This document shows positions 33,874-43,813 of a DNA stretch of 64,000 nt, piece by piece (position 1 is the first letter of the stretch; every line of letters begins with the position of its first letter). A program made the position numbers and the translations under genes. The stretch is taken from the NCBI RefSeq assembly GCF_001421435.1, contig NZ_LMKA01000057.1, positions 62,001 through 126,000 of the forward strand. The letters are read 5' to 3'. Below the pieces are notes generated by a model that made no database searches, was not told the DNA's origin, and was given only the letters and a program-made list of their open reading frames with translations. Source of the DNA: Chryseobacterium sp. Leaf201. Its GTDB lineage: Bacteria; Bacteroidota; Bacteroidia; Flavobacteriales; Weeksellaceae.

Positions 33874-35793
33874 ATGATAAAAATTACACTTCCAGACAAC
33901 AGCGTCAAAGAATTCGAAGCAGAGGTAACTCCGCTAGATGTGGCAAAATCTATAAGCGAGGGATTGGCTAGAAATACCATTTCCGCAATTGTAAATGACA
34001 GACAGGTAGAAATTACCACGCCTATCACCACGGATTCTACGGTACAGCTGCTGACCTGGAATGATGATCTTGGTAAGAAAGCTTTCTGGCATTCTTCTGC
34101 CCACCTTCTGGCGCAGGCAATCCTTGAGTTTTATCCTGATGCCAAACTTACCATAGGCCCTGCCATCGAAAGCGGGTTTTACTATGATGTAGATTTCGGT
34201 GACGAAAGCCTATCTGAAAAAGATTTTGAGAAAATTGAGAAAAAAGTGTTGGAAAATGCTAAAAAAGGATCAACCTTCTCGCTGTACCCTGTTTCTAAAG
34301 AAGAGGCATTAAAGACGTACGCAGACAATCCTTATAAAGTAGAATTGATTTCCAATCTTAATGATGGTGAGATCACTTTTGTAACGCACGATAATTTTAC
34401 AGACCTCTGCCGTGGCGGACATATTCCGAACACAGGCATTGTAAAAGCGGTTAAAATTTTAAACGCAGCCGGAGCATACTGGAGAGGAAATGAAAAAAAT
34501 CCTCAGCTGACCAGAGTCTACGGAATTTCTTTCCCGAAACAGAAAGAATTAACCGAATATCTGGAGAGGCTGGAAGAAGCAAAGAGAAGAGACCACAGGA
34601 AACTGGGGAAAGAACTCGGAATTTTTGCTTTTTCTGAAAAAGTAGGCGCGGGATTACCGCTTTGGTTACCGAAAGGGACTTCCTTAAGAAAAAAACTGGA
34701 AGATTTCCTTTCTGCAGCGCAGAAAAAAGGAGGTTATGAATTTGTGATGACTCCGCATATCGGCGCAAAGGAATTATATGTTACTTCCGGACACTGGGAT
34801 AAATACGGAGCAGACAGCTTCCAGCCGATTAAAACGCCGAACGAAGGAGAAGAATTCCTGCTGAAGCCGATGAACTGCCCGCACCACTGTGAGATCTATA
34901 AAACGTCACAATGGAGCTACAGGGATCTGCCGAAAAGGTATGCAGAGTTCGGGACGGTTTACCGATATGAGCAGAGCGGAGAGCTTCACGGGTTGACAAG
35001 AGTGCGTGGCTTTACCCAGGATGATGCCCATATTTTCTGTACTCCTGACCAGTTGTTGGGAGAATTTGAAGCGGTAATCGATCTTGTATTGTACGTTTTC
35101 AAATCTTTAGGTTTTGAAGATTTTATGACTCAGGTTTCATTAAGGGATTCTGAAAACAGGGAAAAATATATCGGTTCTGATGAGAACTGGGAAAAGGCGG
35201 AAAATGCAATCATTACGGCAGCAGCAAACAAAGGTCTGAGAACGGTTGTTGAATATGGCGAAGCGGCATTCTACGGGCCTAAGCTGGACTTTATGGTAAA
35301 AGATGCTTTAGGCAGAAAATGGCAGCTCGGGACCATCCAGGTAGACTATAACTTACCGGAAAGGTTTGATCTCCATTACATCGGAAATGACAATGAAAAG
35401 CACAGGCCGGTTATGATTCACAGGGCACCATTCGGTTCCATGGAACGTTTTATCGCCATCCTGCTTGAAAATACGGCAGGGGATTTCCCGTTATGGTTGA
35501 GCCCTGATCAGTTTATTCTTCTTCCGATCAGTGAAAAATATGTAGATTATGCTAAAAAAGTTTCACAATTTTTAGAAAATCACGATATTAGCGGCCAGAT
35601 TGATGAAAGAAACGAGAAGACCGGGAAAAAGATCCGTGATGCAGAATTAAATAAAATACCATTTATGCTGGTTATCGGTGAAAATGAAGAGAAAGATGGC
35701 ACAATTTCTGTACGAAGACGTGGTGAAGGTGACTTAGGGGTCATGAGTATGGAAGATTTCGTTTCTTATTTCAAGAAAGAATCAGCGTTATAG
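33874..35793 (+). CDS. thrS: Threonyl-tRNA synthetase
   Basis: Charges tRNA-Thr. 639 residues with the standard order: N-terminal TGS domain ([17 protein letters not shown]), second editing domain ([22 protein letters not shown]-type region seen as [14 protein letters not shown]), class II catalytic core with zinc Cys in [11 protein letters not shown], motif 2 region [12 protein letters not shown], motif 3 [11 protein letters not shown], and the anticodon-binding domain at the C-terminus. First gene of the thrS-infC-rpmI-rplT group. Confidence 0.98.
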   Translation: MIKITLPDNSVKEFEAEVTPLDVAKSISEGLARNTISAIVNDRQVEITTPITTDSTVQLLTWNDDLGKKAFWHSSAHLLAQAILEFYPDAKLTIGPAIESGFYYDVDFGDESLSEKDFEKIEKKVLENAKKGSTFSLYPVSKEEALKTYADNPYKVELISNLNDGEITFVTHDNFTDLCRGGHIPNTGIVKAVKILNAAGAYWRGNEKNPQLTRVYGISFPKQKELTEYLERLEEAKRRDHRKLGKELGIFAFSEKVGAGLPLWLPKGTSLRKKLEDFLSAAQKKGGYEFVMTPHIGAKELYVTSGHWDKYGADSFQPIKTPNEGEEFLLKPMNCPHHCEIYKTSQWSYRDLPKRYAEFGTVYRYEQSGELHGLTRVRGFTQDDAHIFCTPDQLLGEFEAVIDLVLYVFKSLGFEDFMTQVSLRDSENREKYIGSDENWEKAENAIITAAANKGLRTVVEYGEAAFYGPKLDFMVKDALGRKWQLGTIQVDYNLPERFDLHYIGNDNEKHRPVMIHRAPFGSMERFIAILLENTAGDFPLWLSPDQFILLPISEKYVDYAKKVSQFLENHDISGQIDERNEKTGKKIRDAELNKIPFMLVIGENEEKDGTISVRRRGEGDLGVMSMEDFVSYFKKESAL

Positions 35794-35897
35794 AAATAAA
35801 TTTAAAAACTGAATGATTGAAGATTTGTGAAATACAATTAAATTATTCAATTTTTAAATAGTAAATAAATTAGTACTAACCAATAAAATATAATACA

Positions 35898-36458
35898 ATA
35901 GCACAAAGATTTAACAACAGGGGCCCACAAAGACGTCCTGTACAGGAGGACTTACACTTGATCAACGATAAAATTCGTGTGAGAGAGCTTCGTTTGGTGG
36001 GCGATAACGTAGAGCCGGGAATTTATCCGATTGAAAAAGCAAAACAGATTGCTGCAGAACAGGAATTGGATTTAGTAGTAATTTCCGATAAGGCTGAACC
36101 GTTTATTGCAAGAATATTAGAATATAAAAAATTCTTATATGAGCAAAAGAAAAAACAGAAGGAACTGAAAGCAAAACAGATCAAAGTAGTAGTGAAAGAG
36201 ATCCGTTTCGGACCTCAGACCGACGAACATGATTATGAATTTAAAAGAAAACATGCTGAAAAGTTTCTGGAAGAAGGTTCAAAATTAAAGACTTACGTTT
36301 TTTTTAAGGGACGTTCAATTATCTTTAAAGACCAGGGGGAAATCCTGCTTTTAAAACTGGCTCAGGAACTTGAGCACGTTGGAAAAGTAGACCAGCTTCC
36401 TAAGCTTGAAGGAAAAAGAATGATCATGATGATGAGTCCTAAAAAACCAGCTAAATAA
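35898..36458 (+). CDS. infC: Translation initiation factor IF-3 (probable AUA start)
   Basis: Binds the 30S subunit and checks start codon choice. The frame is open from the ATA at 35898: (start)[19 protein letters not shown] then [17 protein letters not shown]; this extension is basic and conserved-looking, typical of IF-3 N-termini. An alternative TTG at 35958 would cut it off. IF-3 genes are known to use rare starts (AUU in E. coli), which allows self-control, so ATA is the favoured call. The protein is then 186 residues plus start. The C-terminal domain [20 protein letters not shown] is standard. Confidence 0.9.
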   Translation: MAQRFNNRGPQRRPVQEDLHLINDKIRVRELRLVGDNVEPGIYPIEKAKQIAAEQELDLVVISDKAEPFIARILEYKKFLYEQKKKQKELKAKQIKVVVKEIRFGPQTDEHDYEFKRKHAEKFLEEGSKLKTYVFFKGRSIIFKDQGEILLLKLAQELEHVGKVDQLPKLEGKRMIMMMSPKKPAK

Positions 36459-36500
36459 TCAACAGCAGATCGTTGTGATCTGAAACCATCATACTACTAA

Positions 36501-36528
36501 CCTCAAAGAAATTTGAGGTTTTTTTTGT
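36501..36528 (+). terminator. infC terminator
   Basis: cctcaaa / tttgagg stem with 4-base loop and a run of eight or more T. It separates thrS-infC from rpmI-rplT. Confidence 0.85.
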
Positions 36529-36876
36529 TTAAACATCTTTAGAGATATCAGTTTAGAAAATTGAAATATTTAACTTATTTAAAAACATTTGAGTTATTTA
36601 TGCTTCTGCTGAATCCAATGGTTAAAGTTCACTTCAGACAAAAAAAAGATTTTCAAATCTGAGTGGATAAATTTTCCGGTTAATTTCAAGCAGGCTCTAC
36701 AATAAGAATTATCATATTTTACTTCTTGAGTAGTCCGGATATTTAATTTAAACAATTTGTAATTAAATCTAAAAATCAACAAACACTATTTAAATAAGAT
36801 TTTCCTTTTGCTATCCCACTTTCTATTTCATAACGTAATAATAAAATTCTATTGTATAAATCTCACTTTTTTTTAG
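36529..36876. other. Intergenic segment between infC and rpmI
   Basis: About 350 very AT-rich bases. An uncertain 62-codon minus-strand frame (36594-36782) is not accepted as a gene. No RNA structure was recognised. Confidence 0.5.
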
Positions 36877-36884
36877 TAATTTTG
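36877..36884 (+). promoter_or_regulatory. rpmI-rplT promoter -7 box
   Basis: TAatTTTG at 36877-36884 with TTG at 36852-36854 about 22 bases upstream. The transcript would have a leader of about 70 bases before rpmI. Confidence 0.6.
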
Positions 36885-36956
36885 CAGACTATTATTCCTG
36901 ACCGAGATCAGGAGCCAAAACAGATATTGATAACAAAACAATAAAAAAGCAGAACA

Positions 36957-37154
36957 ATGCCAAAATTAAAAACGAAATCAGGTGCTAAAAAGCGTTTTGC
37001 TCTTACCGGAAGCGGAAAGATCAAAAGAAAAAATGCTTACAAAAGCCACATCTTGACTAAGAAAGAAACGAAACAAAAGAGAAATCTTACGACGACTTCT
37101 TACGTAGCTAAAGTGGACGAAAAAAGCGTTCAACGTCAATTAGCCATCAAGTAA
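36957..37154 (+). CDS. rpmI: 50S ribosomal protein L35
   Basis: 65 residues, full length: [20 protein letters not shown], the typical basic L35 N-terminus, then [16 protein letters not shown]. Precedes rplT as in most bacteria. Confidence 0.97.
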   Translation: MPKLKTKSGAKKRFALTGSGKIKRKNAYKSHILTKKETKQKRNLTTTSYVAKVDEKSVQRQLAIK

Positions 37155-37213
37155 GTAGTTTTTATAAATCTATATTCGGTTTATAAGAATTCAAAATTCA
37201 ACAATTTAACCCT

Positions 37214-37258
37214 GAAATGGAGCAGCCAAGTGCAATGAAACAGTTTGCCGCACATTTC
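37214..37258 (+). promoter_or_regulatory. Candidate RNA hairpin between rpmI and rplT
   Basis: gaaat (37214-37218) pairs with atttc (37254-37258) and gtgc with gcac nearer the loop, giving a bulged stem ahead of rplT. L20 is known to control its operon by binding mRNA in other bacteria, so this is a plausible but unproven control site. Confidence 0.3.
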
Positions 37259-37276
37259 AAAAAAACAATTTAAATT

Positions 37277-37621
37277 ATGCCTAGATCAGTAAATGCCGTA
37301 GCTTCCAGAGCTCGCAGAAAAAAAATCATTAAACAAGCCAAAGGTTTTTTCGGTAGAAGAAAGAATGTTTGGACTGTAGCTAAGAATGCCGTGGAAAAAG
37401 CAATGCAATATGCTTACCGCGGTAGAAAAGAGAAAAAGAGAAATTTCAGAGCCCTTTGGATCATGCGTATCAACGCCGGAGCCAGAGAGCACGGAATGTC
37501 TTACTCTCAGTTTATGGGAGCTCTTAAAAAGAACAACGTAGAGCTTAACAGAAAAGTTTTAGCAGATTTAGCAATGAATCATCCTGAAGCTTTCAAAGCA
37601 GTTGTAGATCAAGTAAAATAA
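37277..37621 (+). CDS. rplT: 50S ribosomal protein L20
   Basis: 114 residues, full length: [40 protein letters not shown] and [20 protein letters not shown] are the L20 signatures. Follows rpmI by 122 bases. Confidence 0.97.
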   Translation: MPRSVNAVASRARRKKIIKQAKGFFGRRKNVWTVAKNAVEKAMQYAYRGRKEKKRNFRALWIMRINAGAREHGMSYSQFMGALKKNNVELNRKVLADLAMNHPEAFKAVVDQVK

Positions 37622-37649
37622 TGTAGAATTTTTTGTTATCAATATAAGT

Positions 37650-37677
37650 CCTGAGTTTTTTGCTCAGGATTTTTTTA
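37650..37677 (+). terminator. rplT terminator
   Basis: cctgag (37650-37655) pairs with ctcagg (37663-37668), followed by a T run. The loop contains the TTTG that can act as the -33 element of the next gene. Confidence 0.8.
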
Positions 37678-37690
37678 TTATTTACATTTG
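37659..37690 (+). promoter_or_regulatory. Promoter of the M28 peptidase gene
   Basis: TTTG (37659-37662), 20 bases, TAcaTTTG (37683-37690). It overlaps the rplT terminator. The start codon GTG at 37721 lies 31 bases after the -7 box. Confidence 0.7.
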
Positions 37691-37720
37691 TTTAATATTA
37701 AATGCATAATTTTCTCTAAG

Positions 37721-38896
37721 GTGAAAAAAATAACTACCCTTCTGCTTATTTCATTGGCAGCCTATAGCTTAGAGGCTCAGACGCTTATCCAGGCCTATAA
37801 AAACAGAGCAGACCAGGTCTCACAGACAAATGTTACTACCCTTTTACAGGAATTTCAAACCCTTGGCGTAAAAACTACGGGCTCAGCAGCAAATACCAAT
37901 ACGCTGAACTGGCTTAAAGCCAAATACCAGTCTTACGGATACACTACAAGCCAGATTACGGAAGATCCGTTTACCTTCGGGAATAATATAAATTCAAAAA
38001 ATTTAATCATCACCAAAACAGGGACTACGTATCCTAATATCTATGTTATCATCTGCGGCCATTATGACACCATCATGGGACCCGGTGTAAGTGATAACGG
38101 AAGCGGAACTTCTATTATTCTGGAAGCAGCAAGAATCTTAAGGAACATCCCGACTGAATATTCCGTTAAGTTCATCCATTTTTCCGGTGAGGAGCAGGGT
38201 TTGCAGGGAAGCGCGCATTATGCGGATAATGTGGTGTTCCAGAATAATGTACGCCAGCTGAATATTAAACTGGTATTCAATATTGACCAGGTAGGAGGAA
38301 AAATCACCAATAACAACAACGCGATTAAATGTGAAAGTGACCAGGACGGCCTTGCCGGCAATAATGCGCAGTCTCTGGCAATTACGCAGCAGCTGGCCAA
38401 TTGTACAGCATTGTATTCTCCGTTACAGACGGTTATGTCCAATACCTATTCATCAGATTATGTTCCTTTTGAGCAGAACGGAGACATCATCACCGGCTTT
38501 TATGAGAATACCAGGAGCTTTAATGAACATACGGTAAATGATACTTTTGCCAATGTAGACCCAACGTATGTATTTAATGTCGGGAAAGCAGCGGTAGGCG
38601 CATTACAGCATTTCGCGGTGGCATCTACAAGTCTTTTAGGAACGAGTGAAGCTCCGGTACATGCACTGGAGTCGGTAAAAGTTTATCCTAATCCGGCAAA
38701 AGATGTCCTGAATATTGAATTACCGGAAAGTATTAAAAAATTCAGGGTAGAAATTACAGACCTGAGCGGGCGTTTACTGATCACTAAGGAAAATGAAACG
38801 AAGATTAATGTTTCAGACTTAACCGGCGGCGCTTATCTGTGTACCGTTAAAACCGGTGATACAACAGCCGTACGGAAAATAATTATCGAAAAATAA
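37721..38896 (+). CDS. Secreted M28-family peptidase with T9SS sorting domain
   Basis: Aminopeptidase-type zinc enzyme. GTG at 37721 gives MKKITTLLLISLAAYSLEAQ, a full signal peptide; an upstream TTG frame is excluded because it lies inside the -7 box. 391 residues. M28 zinc ligands are in CGHYDT (His114), VSDNGSG (Asp125), SGEEQG (Glu157/158), NIDQVG (Asp189) and near FNEH (His270). The C-terminal VKVYPNPAKDVLNIELPE to VRKIIIEK is a T9SS sorting domain. Likely degrades oligopeptides outside the cell. Confidence 0.9.
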   Translation: MKKITTLLLISLAAYSLEAQTLIQAYKNRADQVSQTNVTTLLQEFQTLGVKTTGSAANTNTLNWLKAKYQSYGYTTSQITEDPFTFGNNINSKNLIITKTGTTYPNIYVIICGHYDTIMGPGVSDNGSGTSIILEAARILRNIPTEYSVKFIHFSGEEQGLQGSAHYADNVVFQNNVRQLNIKLVFNIDQVGGKITNNNNAIKCESDQDGLAGNNAQSLAITQQLANCTALYSPLQTVMSNTYSSDYVPFEQNGDIITGFYENTRSFNEHTVNDTFANVDPTYVFNVGKAAVGALQHFAVASTSLLGTSEAPVHALESVKVYPNPAKDVLNIELPESIKKFRVEITDLSGRLLITKENETKINVSDLTGGAYLCTVKTGDTTAVRKIIIEK

Positions 38897-38940
38897 TCGG
38901 TTCTCTGTATTTCGAATATTAGATTATCTTTAAAAATATA

Positions 38941-38973
38941 AAAAGCCAATGGTAAACGAACCATTGGCTTTTT
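38941..38973. terminator. Bidirectional terminator between M28 peptidase and his operon
   Basis: aaaagccaatgg pairs with ccattggctttt (8-base loop) with T runs on both strands; it ends both convergent transcripts. Confidence 0.9.
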
Positions 38974-38985
38974 CCGTTCTGTAAT

Positions 38986-39573
38986 TTACTGTGTACGTGA
39001 CATCAGCACTTCTTCAATATCATTCATGCTCATGTCTTTAGCTTTCAGGAGAATTAAATAATGATACATCAGATCGGCGGCTTCATTTTTAAAAAGGTTT
39101 TCATCGTCATCTTTTGCTTCAATCACCAGTTCCACTGCTTCCTCTCCCACTTTCTGGGCTACTTTGTTGATGCCTCTCTGGAATAATGAATATGTATAGG
39201 AACCTTCCGTTTTCTCATCAATCCTGCGGCTGATTTTTGCTTCCAGTTCATAGAGAAATCCCTTGGCTTCTTTATCTCCGAAACAGCTGAAGTTTCCTGT
39301 GTGACACACTGTTTTTCCGGGAACAGCCTTTATCAATAGAGTATCCTGGTCACAGTCAACCGCCATGCTTTTTACAGCAAGGAAATTCCCGGATTCTTCA
39401 CCTTTTGTCCATAACCTGTTTTTAGAACGGCTGAAAAAGGTCACGATCTTTTCCTTTTCTGTTTTCTCATAAGCCTCTTTATTCATGTATCCCAGCATGA
39501 GGACCTGCAGGGTACGGTCATCCTGTACAATAACCGGGACCAGTCCGTTGCTTTTATCAAAATTTATATTCAT
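38986..39573 (-). CDS. hisIE: HisIE, phosphoribosyl-AMP cyclohydrolase / phosphoribosyl-ATP diphosphatase
   Basis: Bifunctional enzyme of steps 2 and 3 of histidine synthesis. HisI part (residues 1 to about 105) with [11 protein letters not shown] and CHTGNFSCF (metal ligands); HisE part (about 110-195) with [20 protein letters not shown] and [14 protein letters not shown], the MazG-like metal-binding helices. 195 residues is the usual fused length. Last gene of the operon; overlaps hisF by 4 bases. Confidence 0.96.
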   Translation of the reverse strand: MNINFDKSNGLVPVIVQDDRTLQVLMLGYMNKEAYEKTEKEKIVTFFSRSKNRLWTKGEESGNFLAVKSMAVDCDQDTLLIKAVPGKTVCHTGNFSCFGDKEAKGFLYELEAKISRRIDEKTEGSYTYSLFQRGINKVAQKVGEEAVELVIEAKDDDENLFKNEAADLMYHYLILLKAKDMSMNDIEEVLMSRTQ

Positions 39574-40322
39574 CGTACGGCTATATTTTTAGATTTTAAT
39601 TCATTTTTTAAATTCCGGATTCCGATTTCCCCAAAATGGAAAATACTGGCTGCCAGCGCGCCGGTTGCTTTCGTCTCCATGAAGACATCATCAAAATCTT
39701 CAGTTTTTCCGGCACCGCCTGAAGCAATAACAGGAATACCGATGCTTTCAGAGACCAGTTTGGTAATCCTCAGGTCAAAGCCGTTTTTCATTCCGTCTCC
39801 GTCCATCGATGTCAGAAGAATTTCCCCGGCTCCAAGGGCTTCCGCTTCTTTTGCCCAATCTACGGTTTTTAAACCCGTGATTTCCCTTCCGCCTCTGATG
39901 TGCACCCAATCTGAACCGTTGATCAGTTTTGTATCAATTGCCACAACAATACACTGGCTTCCGAATTCTTTCGCCAAATCAGAAATCAGTCCCGGGTTTT
40001 TAACGGCTGATGAATTGATGCTGATTTTGTCGGCCCCTGCATCCAGCAGGTTCCGGACGTCTTCAACATTTGAAATGCCGCCGCCAACCGTAAAAGGAAT
40101 ACTCAGTTCCCGGGCAATATTTTTCACCAGTTCGGCAAACGTTTTACGTTCTTCAATGGTTGCGGTAATATCAAGGAAAACCAGTTCATCGGCTCCGTCA
40201 TTTTCATACTTTTTTGCCAGCTCAACGGGATCTCCGGCATTCCGAAGTCCTTCAAACTGAACGCCTTTCACCGTTGTGCCGTCTTTGATGTCCAGACAGG
40301 GTATGATTCTTTTTTTTAACAT
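39570..40322 (-). CDS. hisF: Imidazole glycerol phosphate synthase cyclase subunit HisF
   Basis: Makes imidazole glycerol phosphate and AICAR from PRFAR with ammonia from HisH. 250 residues, TIM barrel: [18 protein letters not shown] (catalytic Asp of strand 1), [11 protein letters not shown] and the phosphate loops [11 protein letters not shown] and [12 protein letters not shown]. Follows hisA with a 62-base gap. Confidence 0.96.
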   Translation of the reverse strand: MLKKRIIPCLDIKDGTTVKGVQFEGLRNAGDPVELAKKYENDGADELVFLDITATIEERKTFAELVKNIARELSIPFTVGGGISNVEDVRNLLDAGADKISINSSAVKNPGLISDLAKEFGSQCIVVAIDTKLINGSDWVHIRGGREITGLKTVDWAKEAEALGAGEILLTSMDGDGMKNGFDLRITKLVSESIGIPVIASGGAGKTEDFDDVFMETKATGALAASIFHFGEIGIRNLKNELKSKNIAVR

Positions 40323-40384
40323 CTTTATTTGTTGTAATTAATGGGTATGGTTTATTTATCATCAACGGCTTTTGCCCGATTTAA

Positions 40385-41107
40385 TCAGGAATCAATAAAT
40401 TCCCGGAGTTCAGCCAGACTTATTTTTCCTTCGTAGATTGCTTTCCCGATAATGGTACCGGAACAACCTATTTCTTTCATCCGGTATACGTCCTGCATTT
40501 TTGAAATCCCGCCGCTGGCTACCAGCTGAACAGAAGTTCGCGATAAAATATCCTGATACAACTCTTCCGATGGTCCCTGTAGCATGCCGTCTTTGGCAAT
40601 ATCGGTACAGATCACGCTCTGTATTCCTTTCTGCTGATACTGAAGAATGAAATCAATAACATCTATATCACTTTCCTCCAGCCAGCCCGAAGTTTTTATT
40701 TTTCTGTCTTTGCAGTCGGCTCCCAGGATAATCTTTTCTTTACCGAATGTTGAAATCAGGTTAAAACAGAATTCCGGATCCTGAACGGCAATGCTTCCAA
40801 TGGTAATCTGTTCTGCCCCTGCATTAAAAGCAGTTTCAATATCGCCCAAAGTCTTCAGTCCGCCGCCGAAATCTATTTTTAAAGATGTTTTCCGGGCAAT
40901 TGCTTCCAGTATTTTGTGGTTAACAATATGTCTGGATTTTGCCCCGTCGAGATCAACGAGATGAAGGAACTGAATTCCGGAAGCTTCAAATTCTTTGGCT
41001 ACTTCTACCGGGTTTTCATTGTAGACCTTCATGGTATCATAATCGCCTTCTGAAAGCCGCACACATTTCCCGTCGATAATATCAATGGCTGGAATAATTT
41101 TCATCAT
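40385..41107 (-). CDS. hisA: HisA, ProFAR isomerase
   Basis: Isomerises ProFAR to PRFAR. 240 residues, TIM barrel: [20 protein letters not shown] (catalytic Asp), [14 protein letters not shown], and [15 protein letters not shown] with the second catalytic Asp. Overlaps hisH by 4 bases. Confidence 0.96.
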   Translation of the reverse strand: MMKIIPAIDIIDGKCVRLSEGDYDTMKVYNENPVEVAKEFEASGIQFLHLVDLDGAKSRHIVNHKILEAIARKTSLKIDFGGGLKTLGDIETAFNAGAEQITIGSIAVQDPEFCFNLISTFGKEKIILGADCKDRKIKTSGWLEESDIDVIDFILQYQQKGIQSVICTDIAKDGMLQGPSEELYQDILSRTSVQLVASGGISKMQDVYRMKEIGCSGTIIGKAIYEGKISLAELREFIDS

Positions 41108-41685
41108 TTAATGTTTAAAAAGTTATGTAATAAACGGCTTCCGGCACTTCCGGATTTTTCAGGGTGAAACTGCATAGCATAAAAATTATCTTTCTGCAGA
41201 GATGCACTGAAAGGCAGGATATAATCACAGACTGAAGTTGTATATTGGGATAATTCACAATAAAAGCTGTGGACAAAATACACATCGTTTTCCTCTTTAC
41301 CGTCAGAAAAAAGGTTTGATTTAAAATCTGAAAGTGTATTCCAGCCCATATGCGGAACGATATTTTCAGCAGGAAATTTTTTAACCTGAATATCAAAAAT
41401 TCCCATCCCAATCGTATTGCCTTCTTCATTACCGGCACACATCAGCTGCATTCCCAGGCAAATTCCCAATACCGGCTGCTGTAATGAAGGAATTAACAGA
41501 TCCAGGCCTTTTTCTTTCAGCATCCTCATGGTAGACGAAGCTTCACCCACACCCGGGAAAATCACCTTGTCTGCATTCTTGATTACTTCGGGATCATCAG
41601 TAATTATTGATTTTGTATTCAGCCTGTCCAGCGCATTCTGTACGGAATTTACATTTCCGCCGTTGTATTTTATAATGGCAACCAT
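41104..41685 (-). CDS. hisH: Imidazole glycerol phosphate synthase glutaminase subunit HisH
   Basis: Hydrolyses glutamine and passes ammonia to HisF. 193 residues, class I amidotransferase: catalytic Cys in [12 protein letters not shown], His and Glu in [10 protein letters not shown], start [15 protein letters not shown]. Stop to hisB gap is about 5 bases. Confidence 0.96.
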   Translation of the reverse strand: MVAIIKYNGGNVNSVQNALDRLNTKSIITDDPEVIKNADKVIFPGVGEASSTMRMLKEKGLDLLIPSLQQPVLGICLGMQLMCAGNEEGNTIGMGIFDIQVKKFPAENIVPHMGWNTLSDFKSNLFSDGKEENDVYFVHSFYCELSQYTTSVCDYILPFSASLQKDNFYAMQFHPEKSGSAGSRLLHNFLNIK

Positions 41686-41690
41686 ATTAT

Positions 41691-42785
41691 TTATAAGCTT
41701 CCTTTTGTTGAGGGGATATTAAAATTCTGTCCGGTCTGCTGTACCGCTGCTTTTATCGATTTTGCGAATGCTTTAAAAACCGATTCTATTTTATGGTGCT
41801 CGTTTTCACCGTCTGCTTTGATATTGATATTACACCGGCCCGAATCCGTAAAAGATTTAAAGAAATGGTAAAACATTTCAGTAGGGACATCCCCTATTTT
41901 CTCACGCCTGAAATCTGCCTCCCAGACCAGCCACGGGCGGCCTCCGAAATCAATAGCCACCTGCGCCAGACAGTCATCCATAGGCAGCAGAAAACCATAT
42001 CTTTCAATTCCTTTTTTCTTTCCCAGTGCTTCCAGGACGGCCTGTCCCAATACAATCCCGGTATCTTCAATGGTGTGGTGTTCATCCACCTGCAGATCTC
42101 CTTTTACGATGATCTTCAGATCTAAATTGCCGTGTTTGGCAATCTGTTCCAGCATATGGTCAAAAAAATGAAGCCCTGTTGAGATGTCAGACCGGCCGTT
42201 TCCATCCAGGTTGATTTCAATTTCAATATCTGTTTCATTGGTTTTTCTTGATACTTTTGCTTTCCGCGGAACCTTTTTCAGGTAAGAATAGATTTCGTTC
42301 CAGCTTTCGGTAGCCAACGCCGCATCCTCATTCTGAACGGCACCGATAAAAATGGCTTTTGATTTTAGGTTTTCCGCCAGCCGGATATCGGTCAGCCTGT
42401 CCCCGATCACAAAAGAATTTTCAAGGTCATAATCACCGTAAATATATTTCCCCAGCATGCCGGTCTGTGGTTTGCGGGTCGGCATATTTTCATGCTCAAA
42501 ACTTCTGTCGATTAAAATATCACTGAACACAATCCCTTCATTTTCAAAAGCCTTAAGCATTTTTTCATGAGGCCTGATAAAATCTTCGTAAGGAAAGCTT
42601 TCCGTTCCCAAACCGTCCTGATTGGTGATCATGACCAATTCATAATCAAGTTCACTGGCAATTTTTGAGAGGTTCTGGAAGACACCCGGATAGAACTCCA
42701 ACTTGTCCAGGGAATCCACCTGGAAATCATTTTCAGGTTCGATGATCAGGGTTCCGTCACGATCTATAAACAATACTTTTTTCAT
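41691..42785 (-). CDS. hisB: HisB, bifunctional histidinol-phosphatase / imidazoleglycerol-phosphate dehydratase
   Basis: Catalyses the dehydratase step and the phosphatase step. 364 residues. N-terminal HAD phosphatase (to about 165) with nucleophile [11 protein letters not shown]-terminal IGPD domain with HFFDHMLEQ and [11 protein letters not shown] metal-binding motifs, two duplicated halves. The fused form is found in Bacteroidota and enterobacteria. Overlaps hisC by 4 bases. Confidence 0.96.
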   Translation of the reverse strand: MKKVLFIDRDGTLIIEPENDFQVDSLDKLEFYPGVFQNLSKIASELDYELVMITNQDGLGTESFPYEDFIRPHEKMLKAFENEGIVFSDILIDRSFEHENMPTRKPQTGMLGKYIYGDYDLENSFVIGDRLTDIRLAENLKSKAIFIGAVQNEDAALATESWNEIYSYLKKVPRKAKVSRKTNETDIEIEINLDGNGRSDISTGLHFFDHMLEQIAKHGNLDLKIIVKGDLQVDEHHTIEDTGIVLGQAVLEALGKKKGIERYGFLLPMDDCLAQVAIDFGGRPWLVWEADFRREKIGDVPTEMFYHFFKSFTDSGRCNINIKADGENEHHKIESVFKAFAKSIKAAVQQTGQNFNIPSTKGSL

Positions 42786-43813
42786 AATTCAATATTTTGT
42801 AAAGCGGCAATCAGTTTCTTATTTTCTTCTCTGGTTCCTATATTCATCCTGATACAGTTGGGAATCTGGGGACTTCTCTTACTGGTTAAAATTTCCTTTT
42901 CCAGCAACTGCTCATAGGCTTTCTCAACATTTTCAAATTCAATTAAAAAGAAATTAGCATCGCTCTGATATATTTTTTTTATACAGCTGATGTTTTCAAA
43001 CTGCTCTTTCAGCCAGGATTTTTCAAGGAGAATATTTTCTATGTTCTGCATTAACGGTTCGAGGCTGTCAATTGATTTCAGGACCAGGTCCAGGCTTAAC
43101 GAATTGATATTATAAGGCGCTTTTACCGTATTGATAAGTTTAATAATTTCTTCCGAGGCATAAGCCATACCTACCCTTGCGCCTGCCATTCCCCAGGCTT
43201 TTGAGAAGGTCTGAAGAATAATCAGATTCGGGTATTTATCCAACAGTTCTAAGCATGACTTCCTGCCGGAAAATTCGATATACGCTTCATCCACCACAAC
43301 AATCCCGTTGAAATTTTCAATATAGAATTCCAGGTCTTCAATGCTGTTCCCGGTAGGATTGTTCGGTGAACACAGAAAGAAAATCTTTGGCTGATCATCT
43401 TTTATCAGGTTTAAAAAATCATCTTTTACAATATCAAAATCTGCATTTAAATCCATTTTTACGACTTTGTTTTCATTGATCGAGGCATAAAAATCATACA
43501 TGGCAAAAGAAGGATTCATTCTTAAGACTGCATCTTTTTTGGGTTCGCAGAAAATTTTGATGATCAGGTCTATCAGTTCATCGCTCCCGTTTCCGAGGGC
43601 AATATTATTGGCTGAAACATTCTTTATGACAGAAAGTTTCTGCTTCAGTTTCTTCTGTGTGGAATCCGGATAACGGTTCATGTTTCCAAACGGGCTTTCA
43701 TTGGCATCCATAAAAACAGGACTGTCAAATTCATTCTGATCCCTGAAACTGATGTACGGCTGAAGTTCCAGAATATTTTTTCGCACGAAGCGGTTGATGT
43801 TAAATTCTTTCAT
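42782..43813 (-). CDS. hisC: Histidinol-phosphate aminotransferase
   Basis: PLP enzyme, fold type I, 343 residues: [39 protein letters not shown] and the PLP lysine in [14 protein letters not shown]. Converts imidazoleacetol phosphate to histidinol phosphate. Overlaps hisD by 14 bases. Confidence 0.96.
   Translation of the reverse strand: MKEFNINRFVRKNILELQPYISFRDQNEFDSPVFMDANESPFGNMNRYPDSTQKKLKQKLSVIKNVSANNIALGNGSDELIDLIIKIFCEPKKDAVLRMNPSFAMYDFYASINENKVVKMDLNADFDIVKDDFLNLIKDDQPKIFFLCSPNNPTGNSIEDLEFYIENFNGIVVVDEAYIEFSGRKSCLELLDKYPNLIILQTFSKAWGMAGARVGMAYASEEIIKLINTVKAPYNINSLSLDLVLKSIDSLEPLMQNIENILLEKSWLKEQFENISCIKKIYQSDANFFLIEFENVEKAYEQLLEKEILTSKRSPQIPNCIRMNIGTREENKKLIAALQNIEL

Noticed and set aside
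36594..36782. 62-codon minus-strand frame between infC and rpmI
   Set aside because: AT-rich, no recognisable motif, no -7 box and no terminator; probably chance.
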